9,850 nt of DNA from Steroidobacteraceae bacterium (GCA_013044085.1 JABEVI010000041.1:1-9850); one strand, 5' to 3'. Shown: positions 1 through 6,584, counted from the stretch's first letter. A program made the numbers and translations. The notes: a model not told the origin generated them from the sequence alone.

Positions 1-531
1 CCAAATCTGTTGCTGCTCGATGAACCGAGCAACCACCTGGACATGCAGATGCGCCACGCCCTGACAGTCGCGCTGCAGGGCTACGAGGGCGGCCTCGTCA
101 TCGTATCGCATGACCGGCATCTGATCCGATCGGTGGCCGATTCGCTCTGGCTGATCGCCGACGGCGGAATGCGCGAATTCGACGGCGACCTCGACGACTA
201 CCAGGTCTGGTTGAAGACTCGCGCCCGCGGCACGCGCAATGCCCTGCAGAGCACACCTCGCAGCGCCCGCCCGGATGCTCCGTCACAGCCGGCGCCACGA
301 TCACGGCCGCGGCTCTGGGCGCTGCGCCGCGAACTCGCCGAGATCGAACGGCGGCTCGATGCCTTGAGCACCGAGCGCGGTGCGCTCGAGGGCGCCTTCG
401 CTGGCGGGGAAACATCGCCTGAGCGTTTCGCCCGCTACGGCGAGCTCACACGTGAATTGGAGGTGATCGAGGAGCGCTGGCTGCAGGTCGGCGCTGCGAT
501 CGAGGCCGGCGAGGCGGACCATGTCCATTGA
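1..531 (+). CDS. yheS: ABC-F ATPase, YheS-type, C-terminal part (5' end outside window)
   Basis: The reading frame is open from base 1, so the gene starts upstream; 176 residues of its second ATPase domain and tail are visible. It opens on Walker B (LLLLDEP, residues 3-9) followed by SNHLD, the ABC-F form of the D-loop region, and has the H-switch in SHDRH (His37). The stretch FDGDLDDYQVWL after the ATPase core and the MRHAL segment match my memory of E. coli YheS closely. The tail (about residues 100-176) is Arg/Glu/Leu-rich and probably coiled coil, like the YheS C-terminal extension. ABC-F proteins are soluble, have no membrane domain, and act on the ribosome; the cellular role of YheS is less defined than that of EttA. 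The stop lies inside the next gene (11-bp overlap), so the two are probably cotranscribed. Family is sure; the YheS subgroup is fairly sure. Confidence 0.88.
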   Translation, partial: PNLLLLDEPSNHLDMQMRHALTVALQGYEGGLVIVSHDRHLIRSVADSLWLIADGGMREFDGDLDDYQVWLKTRARGTRNALQSTPRSARPDAPSQPAPRSRPRLWALRRELAEIERRLDALSTERGALEGAFAGGETSPERFARYGELTRELEVIEERWLQVGAAIEAGEADHVH

Positions 532-1450
532 GAGGCGCGGCGGCCTGTATTCGATCCGGGCCGCGGCGCTCGCGTCGGGTTTGAGCGTCGAGACCGTGCG
601 CGCCTGGGAACGTCGCTACGGCACCGTGCAAACCCGCCGCGACGAAGCCGGTCACCGCGTCTATACGGCGCACGACGTCGCGCGCCTGCGGCGCCTGAAA
701 ATCGCGACCGATTGTGGACACGCGATCGGCAAGATCGTGCATGCCGCCGATACCGATGTCGACCGCATGATCGCCGATGCCAGCCCGGCTCTCGGCGCGA
801 GCGCGGCAGCCCAGGCAATCGCCAGCCGCATCATCGAGGCCGCGGAGCGGTACGACGTCGCCGGCTGCGATCAGGCGATAGCCACTGCCCTCACGCTGCT
901 GCCGCTGTCCGCGGTCGTGCGCGAAATCTTTGCGCCGGTCCTCGGCGAAGTCGGCAACCGCTGGCACAGCGGCGCATTCGCCATCGCCCAGGAGCGGCTT
1001 GTATCATGCGCCATCCGACGACAGCTCACCGCGCTGTTGAACAGCTGCGCATGCAATACCGCGACCGCGGGTGCCGCGGTCGTGTTCGCGACCATCAGCG
1101 GGGAGATGCACGAACTCGGCATTCTGATGCATGCGGCCCTCGCAGCCAGCCGGCGCGTTCGCACGCACTACCTCGGCGTGGACCTGCCGCCGGAGGAAAT
1201 CGCCGAGTTCGCGCGGCGCGCGCGCGCAAGGGCGGTGGCGATCGGTCTCCTGATGGCGGACAATCGCGCGGCAGGACTCGCGCAACTGCTGAGGCTGCGC
1301 GAGGTCCTGGCCCCCGAAATCGAACTGTGGGCCGGCGGACCCGGCGCGTTGCCGGACGCGCCATCGGGCCTGCCCGAGGGCATCGTGCACATGACCGGCC
1401 CCGTCGACTTCGATACTCGGATCGAACTGCTCAACCAGTCCGAGGAGTGA
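521..1450 (+). CDS. MerR-family regulator with C-terminal cobalamin-binding domain (CarH/LitR-like)
   Basis: A 309-residue protein with three recognisable parts. Residues 10-75 are a MerR winged helix (SIRAAALASGLSVETVRAWE then RRYG). Residues 90-180 are a helical bundle like the CarH cap, with W148-H149-x-x-G151 and E158. Residues 185-300 are a Rossmann-like B12 domain. The B12 signature is visible: E195-x-H197-x-x-G200, then 41 residues, G242-x-L244, then 27 residues and G272-G273. This spacing fits the family pattern, with Gly where Ser is usual. In CarH, adenosylcobalamin lets the protein tetramerise and repress in the dark, and light breaks the Co-C bond and releases DNA. H149 aligns with the CarH His that ligates cobalt after light. 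The usual cap Glu-His pair is Glu158-Arg159 here. The ATG at 521 overlaps yheS and follows a GGCGAGG-like ribosome site. No carotenoid or photolyase gene is visible nearby, so the targets are unknown. Confidence 0.88.
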   Translation: MSIERRGGLYSIRAAALASGLSVETVRAWERRYGTVQTRRDEAGHRVYTAHDVARLRRLKIATDCGHAIGKIVHAADTDVDRMIADASPALGASAAAQAIASRIIEAAERYDVAGCDQAIATALTLLPLSAVVREIFAPVLGEVGNRWHSGAFAIAQERLVSCAIRRQLTALLNSCACNTATAGAAVVFATISGEMHELGILMHAALAASRRVRTHYLGVDLPPEEIAEFARRARARAVAIGLLMADNRAAGLAQLLRLREVLAPEIELWAGGPGALPDAPSGLPEGIVHMTGPVDFDTRIELLNQSEE

Positions 1451-2075
1451 GCGTCGCCGCGAGCCCGTGATCGGTGGCGGCGACGATCCTGTCCAGCGCG
1501 GCGTCGGCAGCCGCCTCGAAGGCCGCAACGATCGCGCTCATCCGGTTTGCCCTCGCCGGGCGCATGACCCGCGCATCGATTCTCACGAGCGGGACGCGTT
1601 TGCCGACCTCACCGAGGCGGGCGACGAAATGTGCCTCGACCGTCGGCACGCCGCCGCCGGACGGATAACGGGCTTGGAAGGCGAGCACCTCGATTTCCAG
1701 CCGGTACCGCGAGCGCATCACGGATGCCGCGGGCACCACGTTGCGCAGACCCGAACGGGCCCTGAATTCCTGCACGGCGAGTTGCTCGATGGTCTCGTCG
1801 AGCGGCGCGCTCCAACGCGAGCCGGAGAAATGGCTCAATCGTCCATCGGGGTACGAAGCGGCGATCCAATCCGTGTCGAGCCCGGCGCGCACGAGCGGCG
1901 TCAGCACCTTCAGATCCGCAGCGATACGAGGCCCGCGGGCGCCGCCGCGCGCCGAAAGTTCGTATTCGACGGCCGGGGCCCTCCCGCTTCGCAACAGCGA
2001 TCCGGTGCAAGAGGCCACACAGATGACGCCGGCGAAGATCAACGCGCCGCGCGCCGCAACCCGCCGAAGACTCAT
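1431..2075 (-). CDS. ABC-type transport auxiliary lipoprotein (PqiC/YmbA-like), last gene of Mla-like operon
   Basis: 214 residues. The N-terminus is a lipoprotein signal: Arg4-Arg5, a hydrophobic stretch (about 10-21), then the lipobox V20-A21-S22-C23, so Cys23 should be lipidated. The mature part has a short N-terminal segment ending VEYELSA, and the order of predicted strands and helices fits the ABC_trans_aux family (PqiC/YmbA), whose members sit in the outer membrane and work with MCE proteins. There is no other recognised motif. The start ATG overlaps the MCE gene stop in an ATGA, so translation is probably coupled. Its last 20 bp overlap the end of the convergent MerR-type gene, leaving no room for a terminator between them. 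The likely role is as the outer-membrane partner of the MCE ring. The family call rests mainly on the lipobox plus gene order, so an unrelated lipoprotein remains possible. Confidence 0.78.
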   Translation of the reverse strand: MSLRRVAARGALIFAGVICVASCTGSLLRSGRAPAVEYELSARGGARGPRIAADLKVLTPLVRAGLDTDWIAASYPDGRLSHFSGSRWSAPLDETIEQLAVQEFRARSGLRNVVPAASVMRSRYRLEIEVLAFQARYPSGGGVPTVEAHFVARLGEVGKRVPLVRIDARVMRPARANRMSAIVAAFEAAADAALDRIVAATDHGLAATLTPRTG

Positions 2076-3007
2076 CGCGGCACCTGCACTCCGCCGTGAG
2101 GCGGGCGGTAGAGAAGTTGCGACGGATCCCGCGCGAGCGAGCGTGATAACGCGCGCAGGTTGCGCGCCGTGCCACGGGCCTCGCGCAGCAGATGCTCGAA
2201 CTGCGGCAGACTCTGACGCGAGAGGCGGCTCAACACTGGTCCGTTGGTGGCGATCAATCGGTCGAGCCGCCGGGTGGCGTCGGCCAGATTGGCGGTGATG
2301 GCGGTGACTTGCGTCAAAGTGATGCGGATCTGCGGCGCCGTGGCGGTCGCGGTCTCGCGCAAACGCGTCGCGGCTTCATCGATCTGCTGCGAGGAACGTC
2401 GCAACTGCGCGATCAATTGCCGCACATCGCGCATCGTGGCCGGAAGACGCTCACTTGCGAGCCTCGCGTTCTCGATCGTCGCACTCAGAGCTGCAACGTT
2501 GGACTCGCTGAACACTCGATTCAATCGGTCGACGAGATCGACCGCGTGGGTGGTAAGTTCCGGCAGACTGCCGAGGAGCACGTCGAAATCCGACGGTGCC
2601 GACCGGATCAGCGGATGATGCAGGCCACGCGCGAGCGGGTGGGGGGGCCCGGCACGGGCATCCTGCTCCAGATCGATGAACAGCAGGCCGGTGACGCCCT
2701 GAAGGCTCAGCGAGGCACGTGTGCGGCTGTCGATCGGTGCGTGGGTGTCGATGTCGACAACCACGCGAACGCGCTTCGGTTGTGTCGGATCGAGCATGAT
2801 CCGCACGACCTTGCCGACGTCGACACCAAGGTAGCGGACTGGGCTGCCCGTCGTCAAACCGCTGACCGACCCACGGAAATATATCTCGTAGCGGGCGTAG
2901 CTGCGCTTTTCACCGTGATCCGCATACCAGAATACGAACGCCGCCGTCATGGCGGCGACCAGCATCACGAACGCGCCGACGGCGACGTAGTTGGCGTCTC
3001 TATCCAT
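2072..3007 (-). CDS. MCE-domain (MlaD-like) substrate-binding protein
   Basis: 311 residues counted from the ATG at 3007. I prefer this start to an upstream extension because MDRDANYVAVGAF is a typical MlaD-type N-terminus and because it overlaps the ATPase stop by 8 bp. One membrane anchor spans about residues 8-28. It is followed by a single MCE domain at about 38-118, with the signature GLTTGSPVRYLGVDVGKV (50-67) and GVTGLLFIDLE. Residues 150-300 are long, amphipathic and helix-prone. MCE proteins form hexameric rings in the periplasm that shuttle lipid between an inner-membrane ABC transporter and partners towards the outer membrane. The long helical tail is more like the tunnel-forming MCE proteins (PqiB, Mce) than the short E. 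coli MlaD. The lipid carried, and the direction of transport, cannot be read from the sequence. Confidence 0.92.
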   Translation of the reverse strand: MDRDANYVAVGAFVMLVAAMTAAFVFWYADHGEKRSYARYEIYFRGSVSGLTTGSPVRYLGVDVGKVVRIMLDPTQPKRVRVVVDIDTHAPIDSRTRASLSLQGVTGLLFIDLEQDARAGPPHPLARGLHHPLIRSAPSDFDVLLGSLPELTTHAVDLVDRLNRVFSESNVAALSATIENARLASERLPATMRDVRQLIAQLRRSSQQIDEAATRLRETATATAPQIRITLTQVTAITANLADATRRLDRLIATNGPVLSRLSRQSLPQFEHLLREARGTARNLRALSRSLARDPSQLLYRPPHGGVQVPR

Positions 3008-3776
3008 GTCCCTCACCCGCTGCGGCGCGTGCGCGCGGCCCATGAAAATAAGCCTGGATCCACGGCTGCGGATTCGCCGCAAGGCCCGAAGGCGTGCCGC
3101 AGAGCATCGCACCGTCGAGGATCACGCCGATCCGGTCACAGGTGCGAAACAGCGTATCCAGGTCGTGGGTGATCATGACGACGGTCAGGCCGAGCCGGGC
3201 GTGAAGGTACAACAGTAGCTCATCGAACGCCGCGGCGGAAATCGGGTCGAGCCCTGCGGTCGGCTTGTCGAGGAACAGCAGTTTCGGTTCGAGTGCGAGT
3301 GCGCGCGCGAGCGCCGCACGCTTGATCATGCCACCGGAGAGCTGAGCCGGATACTTTCCTGCGCTCTGCGGCGGCAGGCCCACCATCGCCAGACACAAGG
3401 CGGAGTGCTCCTCGAGGGCGGTGCCGCGGACACCGCGATACTCGCGCAGCGGCAATTGGACGTTTTCGGCGACGGTGAGCGAGCTGATCAACGCACCATT
3501 CTGGAACGTAACACCGAAGGACTGGACGAAACTGCCGAGCTCGGAACGCGGCAAGGCACCGATGTTGCGACCGTAGACCTCGACCGTGCCCGCCTCCGGC
3601 CGCCTCAAGCCGAGTATCGTCCGCATCAACACCGATTTTCCGGTTCCAGAGCCACCGACGATGGCGAAGATCTCGCCCGCGGCGACTTGCATGTCGAGAC
3701 CGTCGTGGATCAACTGCGTGCCAAAGCGGCTGACCAAACCACGCACGCGGATCACCGGATCGGGAGATTCCGCCAT
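3000..3776 (-). CDS. MlaF-like ABC transporter ATP-binding protein with atypical Walker B
   Basis: 258 residues, the ATPase of the Mla-like lipid transporter. Visible motifs are Walker A GGSGTGKS (41-48), Q-loop Gln92 in TFQNGALIS, signature LSGGM (146-150), Walker B LLFLDK (166-171), D-loop GLDP (175-178) and H-loop His204. The FGTQLIHDGLDMQV start and the FQNGALISSLTVAENV segment are typical of the MlaF/Ttg2A/MKL group. The odd feature is Lys171 in place of the catalytic Glu that normally follows the Walker B Asp (codon AAG; GAG would be one base away). All other motifs look intact, so the gene is not decaying. It starts 2 bp after the permease stop, and its stop overlaps the MCE start. The C-terminal 20 residues are Ala/Arg/Gly-rich with no known motif. 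Family is sure; catalytic competence is open. Confidence 0.93.
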   Translation of the reverse strand: MAESPDPVIRVRGLVSRFGTQLIHDGLDMQVAAGEIFAIVGGSGTGKSVLMRTILGLRRPEAGTVEVYGRNIGALPRSELGSFVQSFGVTFQNGALISSLTVAENVQLPLREYRGVRGTALEEHSALCLAMVGLPPQSAGKYPAQLSGGMIKRAALARALALEPKLLFLDKPTAGLDPISAAAFDELLLYLHARLGLTVVMITHDLDTLFRTCDRIGVILDGAMLCGTPSGLAANPQPWIQAYFHGPRARAAAGEGHG

Positions 3777-3778
3777 GC

Positions 3779-4981
3779 TCAGAAGTCCAGCCGCACGTAC
3801 AGTATCGCAAACAGTGCGTCGGCGAAGATCACCAGGAAGATGGACTGCACGACGGCGAGCGTCGTCAGGCGCCCGAGCTCGCGTGCCGAATCGCGCACAC
3901 GCATGCCGCGGTAGGTGCCGACCAAACCGATCAGCGCGGCGAAAACCGGCGCCTTGATCAGACCCGCCCAGAATGTGGTCGGAGCTATCGCCGCATGCAG
4001 CCGACCGATGAATTGCGGCCAGGGGATGTGTAGCTGGAAGTGCGCAAGCAGGCCGCCCCCGGCGATCCCCATCGCATCGGCGATGACGGTCAACAACGGC
4101 AGGGCGAGGATGAGCGCCAGGACTCGCGGCACGACGAGCAACTCGATCGGATCCATGCCCATCGCCTGCAACGCGTCGGTCTCCTCGTTCAGGCGCATCA
4201 CGCCGATTTCGGCGGCGAATGCGCTACCGGATCGTCCGGCGACGATGATCGCGGTCAGCAACACCCCCATCTCACGCAGCACCGATATGGCGATCAAGTC
4301 GACGACGAAGATGTCGGCCCCGAAGAGCCGCAACTGCTGTGCGCCGAGATAGGCGACGATCACGCTGATCAGAAAGGCTATCAAGGAGACGATCGGTATC
4401 GCGGTGACACCGGTCTCGTAGAGATGTCTCGTCAACGACGGCACACGCAGGGCGCGCGGATGCAACACGGCACGGCCGAGCACCGTGATGATGCGGCCGA
4501 GAAATTCCGCAAAGAGACGCGTCTGCTCACTTTGCGCCAGCACCCAGCGACCGAGCCGCTCGACCGGTCTGCCGGCGCCACCGGCCTCGGCCGGGTGCGG
4601 GGCGGTGCCGCCACCGGCGCGCAGGTCCTCGAGGAATGCGATATGCCGCGGCGGATTGAGGTGTTGCACGGACAGGGGGCTCGCGCAAGCACGCGCCAAG
4701 TGGTTCAGCAGCGCCCAAGTTGGGCCGATGCCGGGCGACTCGGCGGCGGACCAGTCGCAGGTGACGGCTCCTGGCAGGGTCGGCGGCAATGCATCGATCA
4801 GCACCCGCAGCGGACCGAGTTCCCGCGCCGACCAGTCGCCGCCCAAGACCAAGCGCCAGGCCCCGCCGCCGCCCTCGAGCGCCAGCGAACTGACTCCAGG
4901 TTCGTCGGTCGGCGGGTGCCGCGGCATCGGCTCGATGTTAGCAGGCCGGGCAACCGCTGTCCCCAGCATTGCCGCAGACAC
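3779..4981 (-). CDS. MlaE-family permease with N-terminal STAS-like domain
   Basis: 400 residues from a GTG at 4981, preceded by TAAAGGG five bases upstream. ATGs at 4969 and 4927 are in frame, and the last would give MPRHPPTDEPG; the start is therefore uncertain. Residues 33-120 (SLALEGGGGAWRLVLGGDWS onward, CDWSAAESPGIGPTWALL) look like a STAS/MlaB fold. Residues 145-400 are the permease: an amphipathic helix, about five membrane segments (195-218, 225-248, 284-306, 333-357 and 375-396) and the family hallmark AGRSGSAFAAEIGVMRLNEE (248-267), followed by TDALQAMGMDP, which contacts the ATPase. MlaE forms the inner-membrane core that feeds lipid to or from the MCE ring. In E. coli MlaB is a separate STAS protein; here the domain is fused to the permease. 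It is the first gene of the operon. Confidence 0.92.
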   Translation of the reverse strand: MSAAMLGTAVARPANIEPMPRHPPTDEPGVSSLALEGGGGAWRLVLGGDWSARELGPLRVLIDALPPTLPGAVTCDWSAAESPGIGPTWALLNHLARACASPLSVQHLNPPRHIAFLEDLRAGGGTAPHPAEAGGAGRPVERLGRWVLAQSEQTRLFAEFLGRIITVLGRAVLHPRALRVPSLTRHLYETGVTAIPIVSLIAFLISVIVAYLGAQQLRLFGADIFVVDLIAISVLREMGVLLTAIIVAGRSGSAFAAEIGVMRLNEETDALQAMGMDPIELLVVPRVLALILALPLLTVIADAMGIAGGGLLAHFQLHIPWPQFIGRLHAAIAPTTFWAGLIKAPVFAALIGLVGTYRGMRVRDSARELGRLTTLAVVQSIFLVIFADALFAILYVRLDF

Positions 4982-4989
4982 GCCGGCCC

Positions 4990-5018
4990 TTTACAGCGGG
5001 CGCGCCGCGCCGCATAGT
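4990..5018 (+). promoter_or_regulatory. Sigma-70-like promoter driving the c-di-GMP riboswitch transcript
   Basis: TTTACA (4990-4995, five of six to TTGACA) and CATAGT (5013-5018, four of six to TATAAT) are exactly 17 bp apart. The expected transcription start, about 5024-5026, coincides with the start of riboswitch helix P1, and this agreement is the main support. The -35 element lies on the bases that, on the other strand, form the ribosome-binding region of the divergent MlaE-like gene. On the minus strand the same -10 area reads TACTAT (5019-5014), a possible -10 for the Mla-like operon, but I see no good -35 for it. Confidence 0.6.
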
Positions 5019-5021
5019 AAA

Positions 5022-5123
5022 CGGACTGTTCAAGGGCAAACCCGCCGAAAGGCGGGGGCGCAAAGCCTCCGGTCTAAGGATCGTCCCAGCGGACGTTCGA
5101 TGATAGCGGGGTCGCCAGCACCG
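5022..5123 (+). ncRNA. Cyclic-di-GMP-I riboswitch aptamer (GEMM-I)
   Basis: The sequence matches the GEMM-I consensus along its length as I recall it from Vibrio Vc2. The conserved GGGCAAACC lies at 5034-5042. Helix P2 is CCCGCC/GGCGGG (5041-5046 with 5051-5056), closed by a GAAA tetraloop. Then come GCGCAAAGCCTCCGG (5058-5072), CTAAG (a tetraloop-receptor-like element, 5074-5078) and the hallmark ATAGCGGGG near 5103-5111. Helix P3 includes CGTCC/GGACG (5082-5086 with 5091-5095, loop CAGC). Helix P1 can form from CGG and CTG (5022-5028) with CAG and CCG (5116-5123). The GNRA loop facing a receptor in P3 is the classic tertiary contact of this class. It is oriented towards the oxidoreductase gene at 5226, so it should sense cyclic-di-GMP and control that gene. 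Confidence 0.93.
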
Positions 5124-5225
5124 CCACGGCACGAGCCGTGCGCCTGGAAGCCCCGGCTTCTGCGCCACCCCCAGAACAGCAGATGATCGTGCCGCAACAA
5201 ACCAGTCTTCCGGGGGGAAGCGCAG
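5124..5225 (+). promoter_or_regulatory. Riboswitch expression platform with a sequestered Shine-Dalgarno sequence
   Basis: About 100 bases separate the aptamer from the ATG. They hold three hairpins: CACGGC-ACGA-GCCGTG (5125-5140); GAAGC-CCCG-GCTTC (5147-5160), which GCGC arms at 5140-5143 and 5162-5165 can extend; and CTTCC-GGGG-GGAAG (5207-5220). The last contains the ribosome-binding site GGGGGAAG, five bases before the ATG. An alternative partner for the G-run is CCCCC at 5168-5172. No hairpin is followed by a run of T, so an intrinsic terminator is unlikely. Control by hiding or freeing the ribosome site is my inference. I see nothing else in this stretch. Confidence 0.5.
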
Positions 5226-6584
5226 ATGGCACTCAGGGAAACGCGCTCGCGAGGCGCTGATCATTACGGAACCCGTCAGCATCCGCAACGGGTGGTGCGC
5301 CCGCGCAACCAGGATGAGATCGCGAAAATCCTCGCCGATGCGCGCGCGCATCCCTCACCGGTGCGGTCGGTCGGTGCCGACTACTCACTGACACGTTGCG
5401 CAAGCAGCGACGCCGGCACCTCGCTCAATACCGGCGCGCTCGACAAGATTCTGGACTTCGATGACGGCTGTGTTCGGGTACAGGCCGGCGTGCGGGTCGG
5501 CACGCTGGTGCGCGCACTCGCCGAGCGCGGGCTGGAACTACCGCTCACCCCGGAAGTCGGCAACATGTCGGTCGGCGCGCTCGCGGTAACGACGCTGCCG
5601 CAGGCATCGTATCAGGAAGGGCTCGCGCAGATGGCTTCCTGCGTCACCGAGATGAAGCTGATCACGCCGCAAGGCCGGCAGATTACCGTGACCGAGCGCG
5701 ATCGGGACCTGATGCGCGTGCTGCGCTCCAGCCATGGCCTGCTCGGGGTCGTCCACGAGGTTGTGTTGCGCATCGAGACCTTGAAGCCCGTGAAGATCGA
5801 CTACCAGAACTACTCGCTTGCCGAGTTCGCTCTGCGCTACGCGAAAATCCTCGCGCAACCCGCGGCACTGCGCTTGCACATCGCCCCGTTTTCCGAACGT
5901 GTCACCGTGGAGCGGCGTATCGTGGATCACGAGGCAAGCGTCAGTCGCTCCGGCATTTGGCAGATTCGCAATTCGGTGATGCGCAACGTCCTGCCCGCGT
6001 TCGGCACATCGGTCGGCAGCGTGCTGGCGACACCGGGTTTGCGTGCCGCGGTCCTCACCGGCGTACATCGCGCGCTCAACGCGACCCAGAGCCGAGCCTC
6101 GCGCGGCGTCGTGATGCATGCGCACGAGTGGATGCGTGATCTGCCCTCCGAGGCTTGGAAGGCGCGCCACACCTACAGCGTCTGGGCTTTCGCACAGGCG
6201 GACTTTCCGTCACTGCTGCAAAGCTACTCGGCGTTCTGCCGTGCGTACTACAAGAAATATCGTTATCGCTGCCATCTCGTGACCGGCGCGAGCCGCCTGC
6301 ACCGCGATCGGAACTCATTGTTCAGCCCGAGCCACGCCGGCGACATGGTCACGCTGGAACCCTCCTCCACCGGCGAACAGGGCTTCGAGGATTTTTTGAT
6401 CGACTTCAACGAATTTGCATCCGCGGCCGGCGGCAAGCCAACGTTCAACCAGACACGCGCCCTTACGACGGAGCACGTTTCCAAGGCCTTCGGCGAGCGG
6501 GCCCGGCTGTTCGGCGCCCTACGGCGCCGAACCGATCCACTGAATCGCCTGCGCAACAGCTACTTCGCGCAACTGTTGGATTGA
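5226..6584 (+). CDS. FAD-dependent oxidoreductase, VAO superfamily (sugar-lactone oxidase-like)
   Basis: 452 residues. Residues 18-185 look like the FAD_binding_4 domain: VVRPRNQDEIAKILADAR, the S/T-G-A-type segment RSVGADYSLT (47-56), then TPEVGNMSVGALAVTTL and SSHGLLGVVHEVVLRIE. The C-terminus (about 400-451) has GKPTFNQTRAL, FGERARLFGALRRRTDP and NSYFAQLL, a layout typical of D-arabinono- or L-gulono-lactone oxidases (ALO domain). The usual Gly-x-Gly-His-Ser, where His binds FAD covalently, reads GADYS here, so FAD is probably bound non-covalently. The HWxK-type motif of ALO enzymes is also not evident. There is no signal peptide or membrane segment, so it is likely cytoplasmic. The substrate is unknown. 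The ATG follows GGGGGAAG by five bases and lies behind a c-di-GMP riboswitch, so expression should follow c-di-GMP level. It is the only gene in its transcript, ending 19 bp before a convergent dps gene. Confidence 0.85.
   Translation: MALRETRSRGADHYGTRQHPQRVVRPRNQDEIAKILADARAHPSPVRSVGADYSLTRCASSDAGTSLNTGALDKILDFDDGCVRVQAGVRVGTLVRALAERGLELPLTPEVGNMSVGALAVTTLPQASYQEGLAQMASCVTEMKLITPQGRQITVTERDRDLMRVLRSSHGLLGVVHEVVLRIETLKPVKIDYQNYSLAEFALRYAKILAQPAALRLHIAPFSERVTVERRIVDHEASVSRSGIWQIRNSVMRNVLPAFGTSVGSVLATPGLRAAVLTGVHRALNATQSRASRGVVMHAHEWMRDLPSEAWKARHTYSVWAFAQADFPSLLQSYSAFCRAYYKKYRYRCHLVTGASRLHRDRNSLFSPSHAGDMVTLEPSSTGEQGFEDFLIDFNEFASAAGGKPTFNQTRALTTEHVSKAFGERARLFGALRRRTDPLNRLRNSYFAQLLD

Noticed and set aside
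712..1470. Second plus-strand frame within the MerR-type gene
   Set aside because: It is Arg-rich, has no motif, and is out of frame with a gene whose domains are clear.
3008..3112. N-terminal extension of the MCE protein to 3112
   Set aside because: The extra 35 residues are Arg-rich, would overlap the ATPase gene by over 100 bp, and come before the typical MlaD start MDRDANYVAVG.
4040..5017. Long plus-strand open frame (325 codons) opposite the MlaE-like gene
   Set aside because: Its translation is rich in Arg, Gln, His and Gly with no motif, and it lies wholly opposite a gene with strong family signatures. Such mirror frames are common in GC-rich DNA. The same applies to 2192-3172 and 1467-2099.
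5022..5123. Cobalamin riboswitch, suggested by the nearby B12-binding regulator
   Set aside because: The conserved blocks match GEMM-I, and there is no B12-box-like segment. The length of about 100 nt is also too short.
5183..5260. A 25-codon open frame in the riboswitch leader overlapping the oxidoreductase start
   Set aside because: It has no ribosome site, no recognisable sequence and runs out of frame into the main gene, so chance is the simpler explanation.
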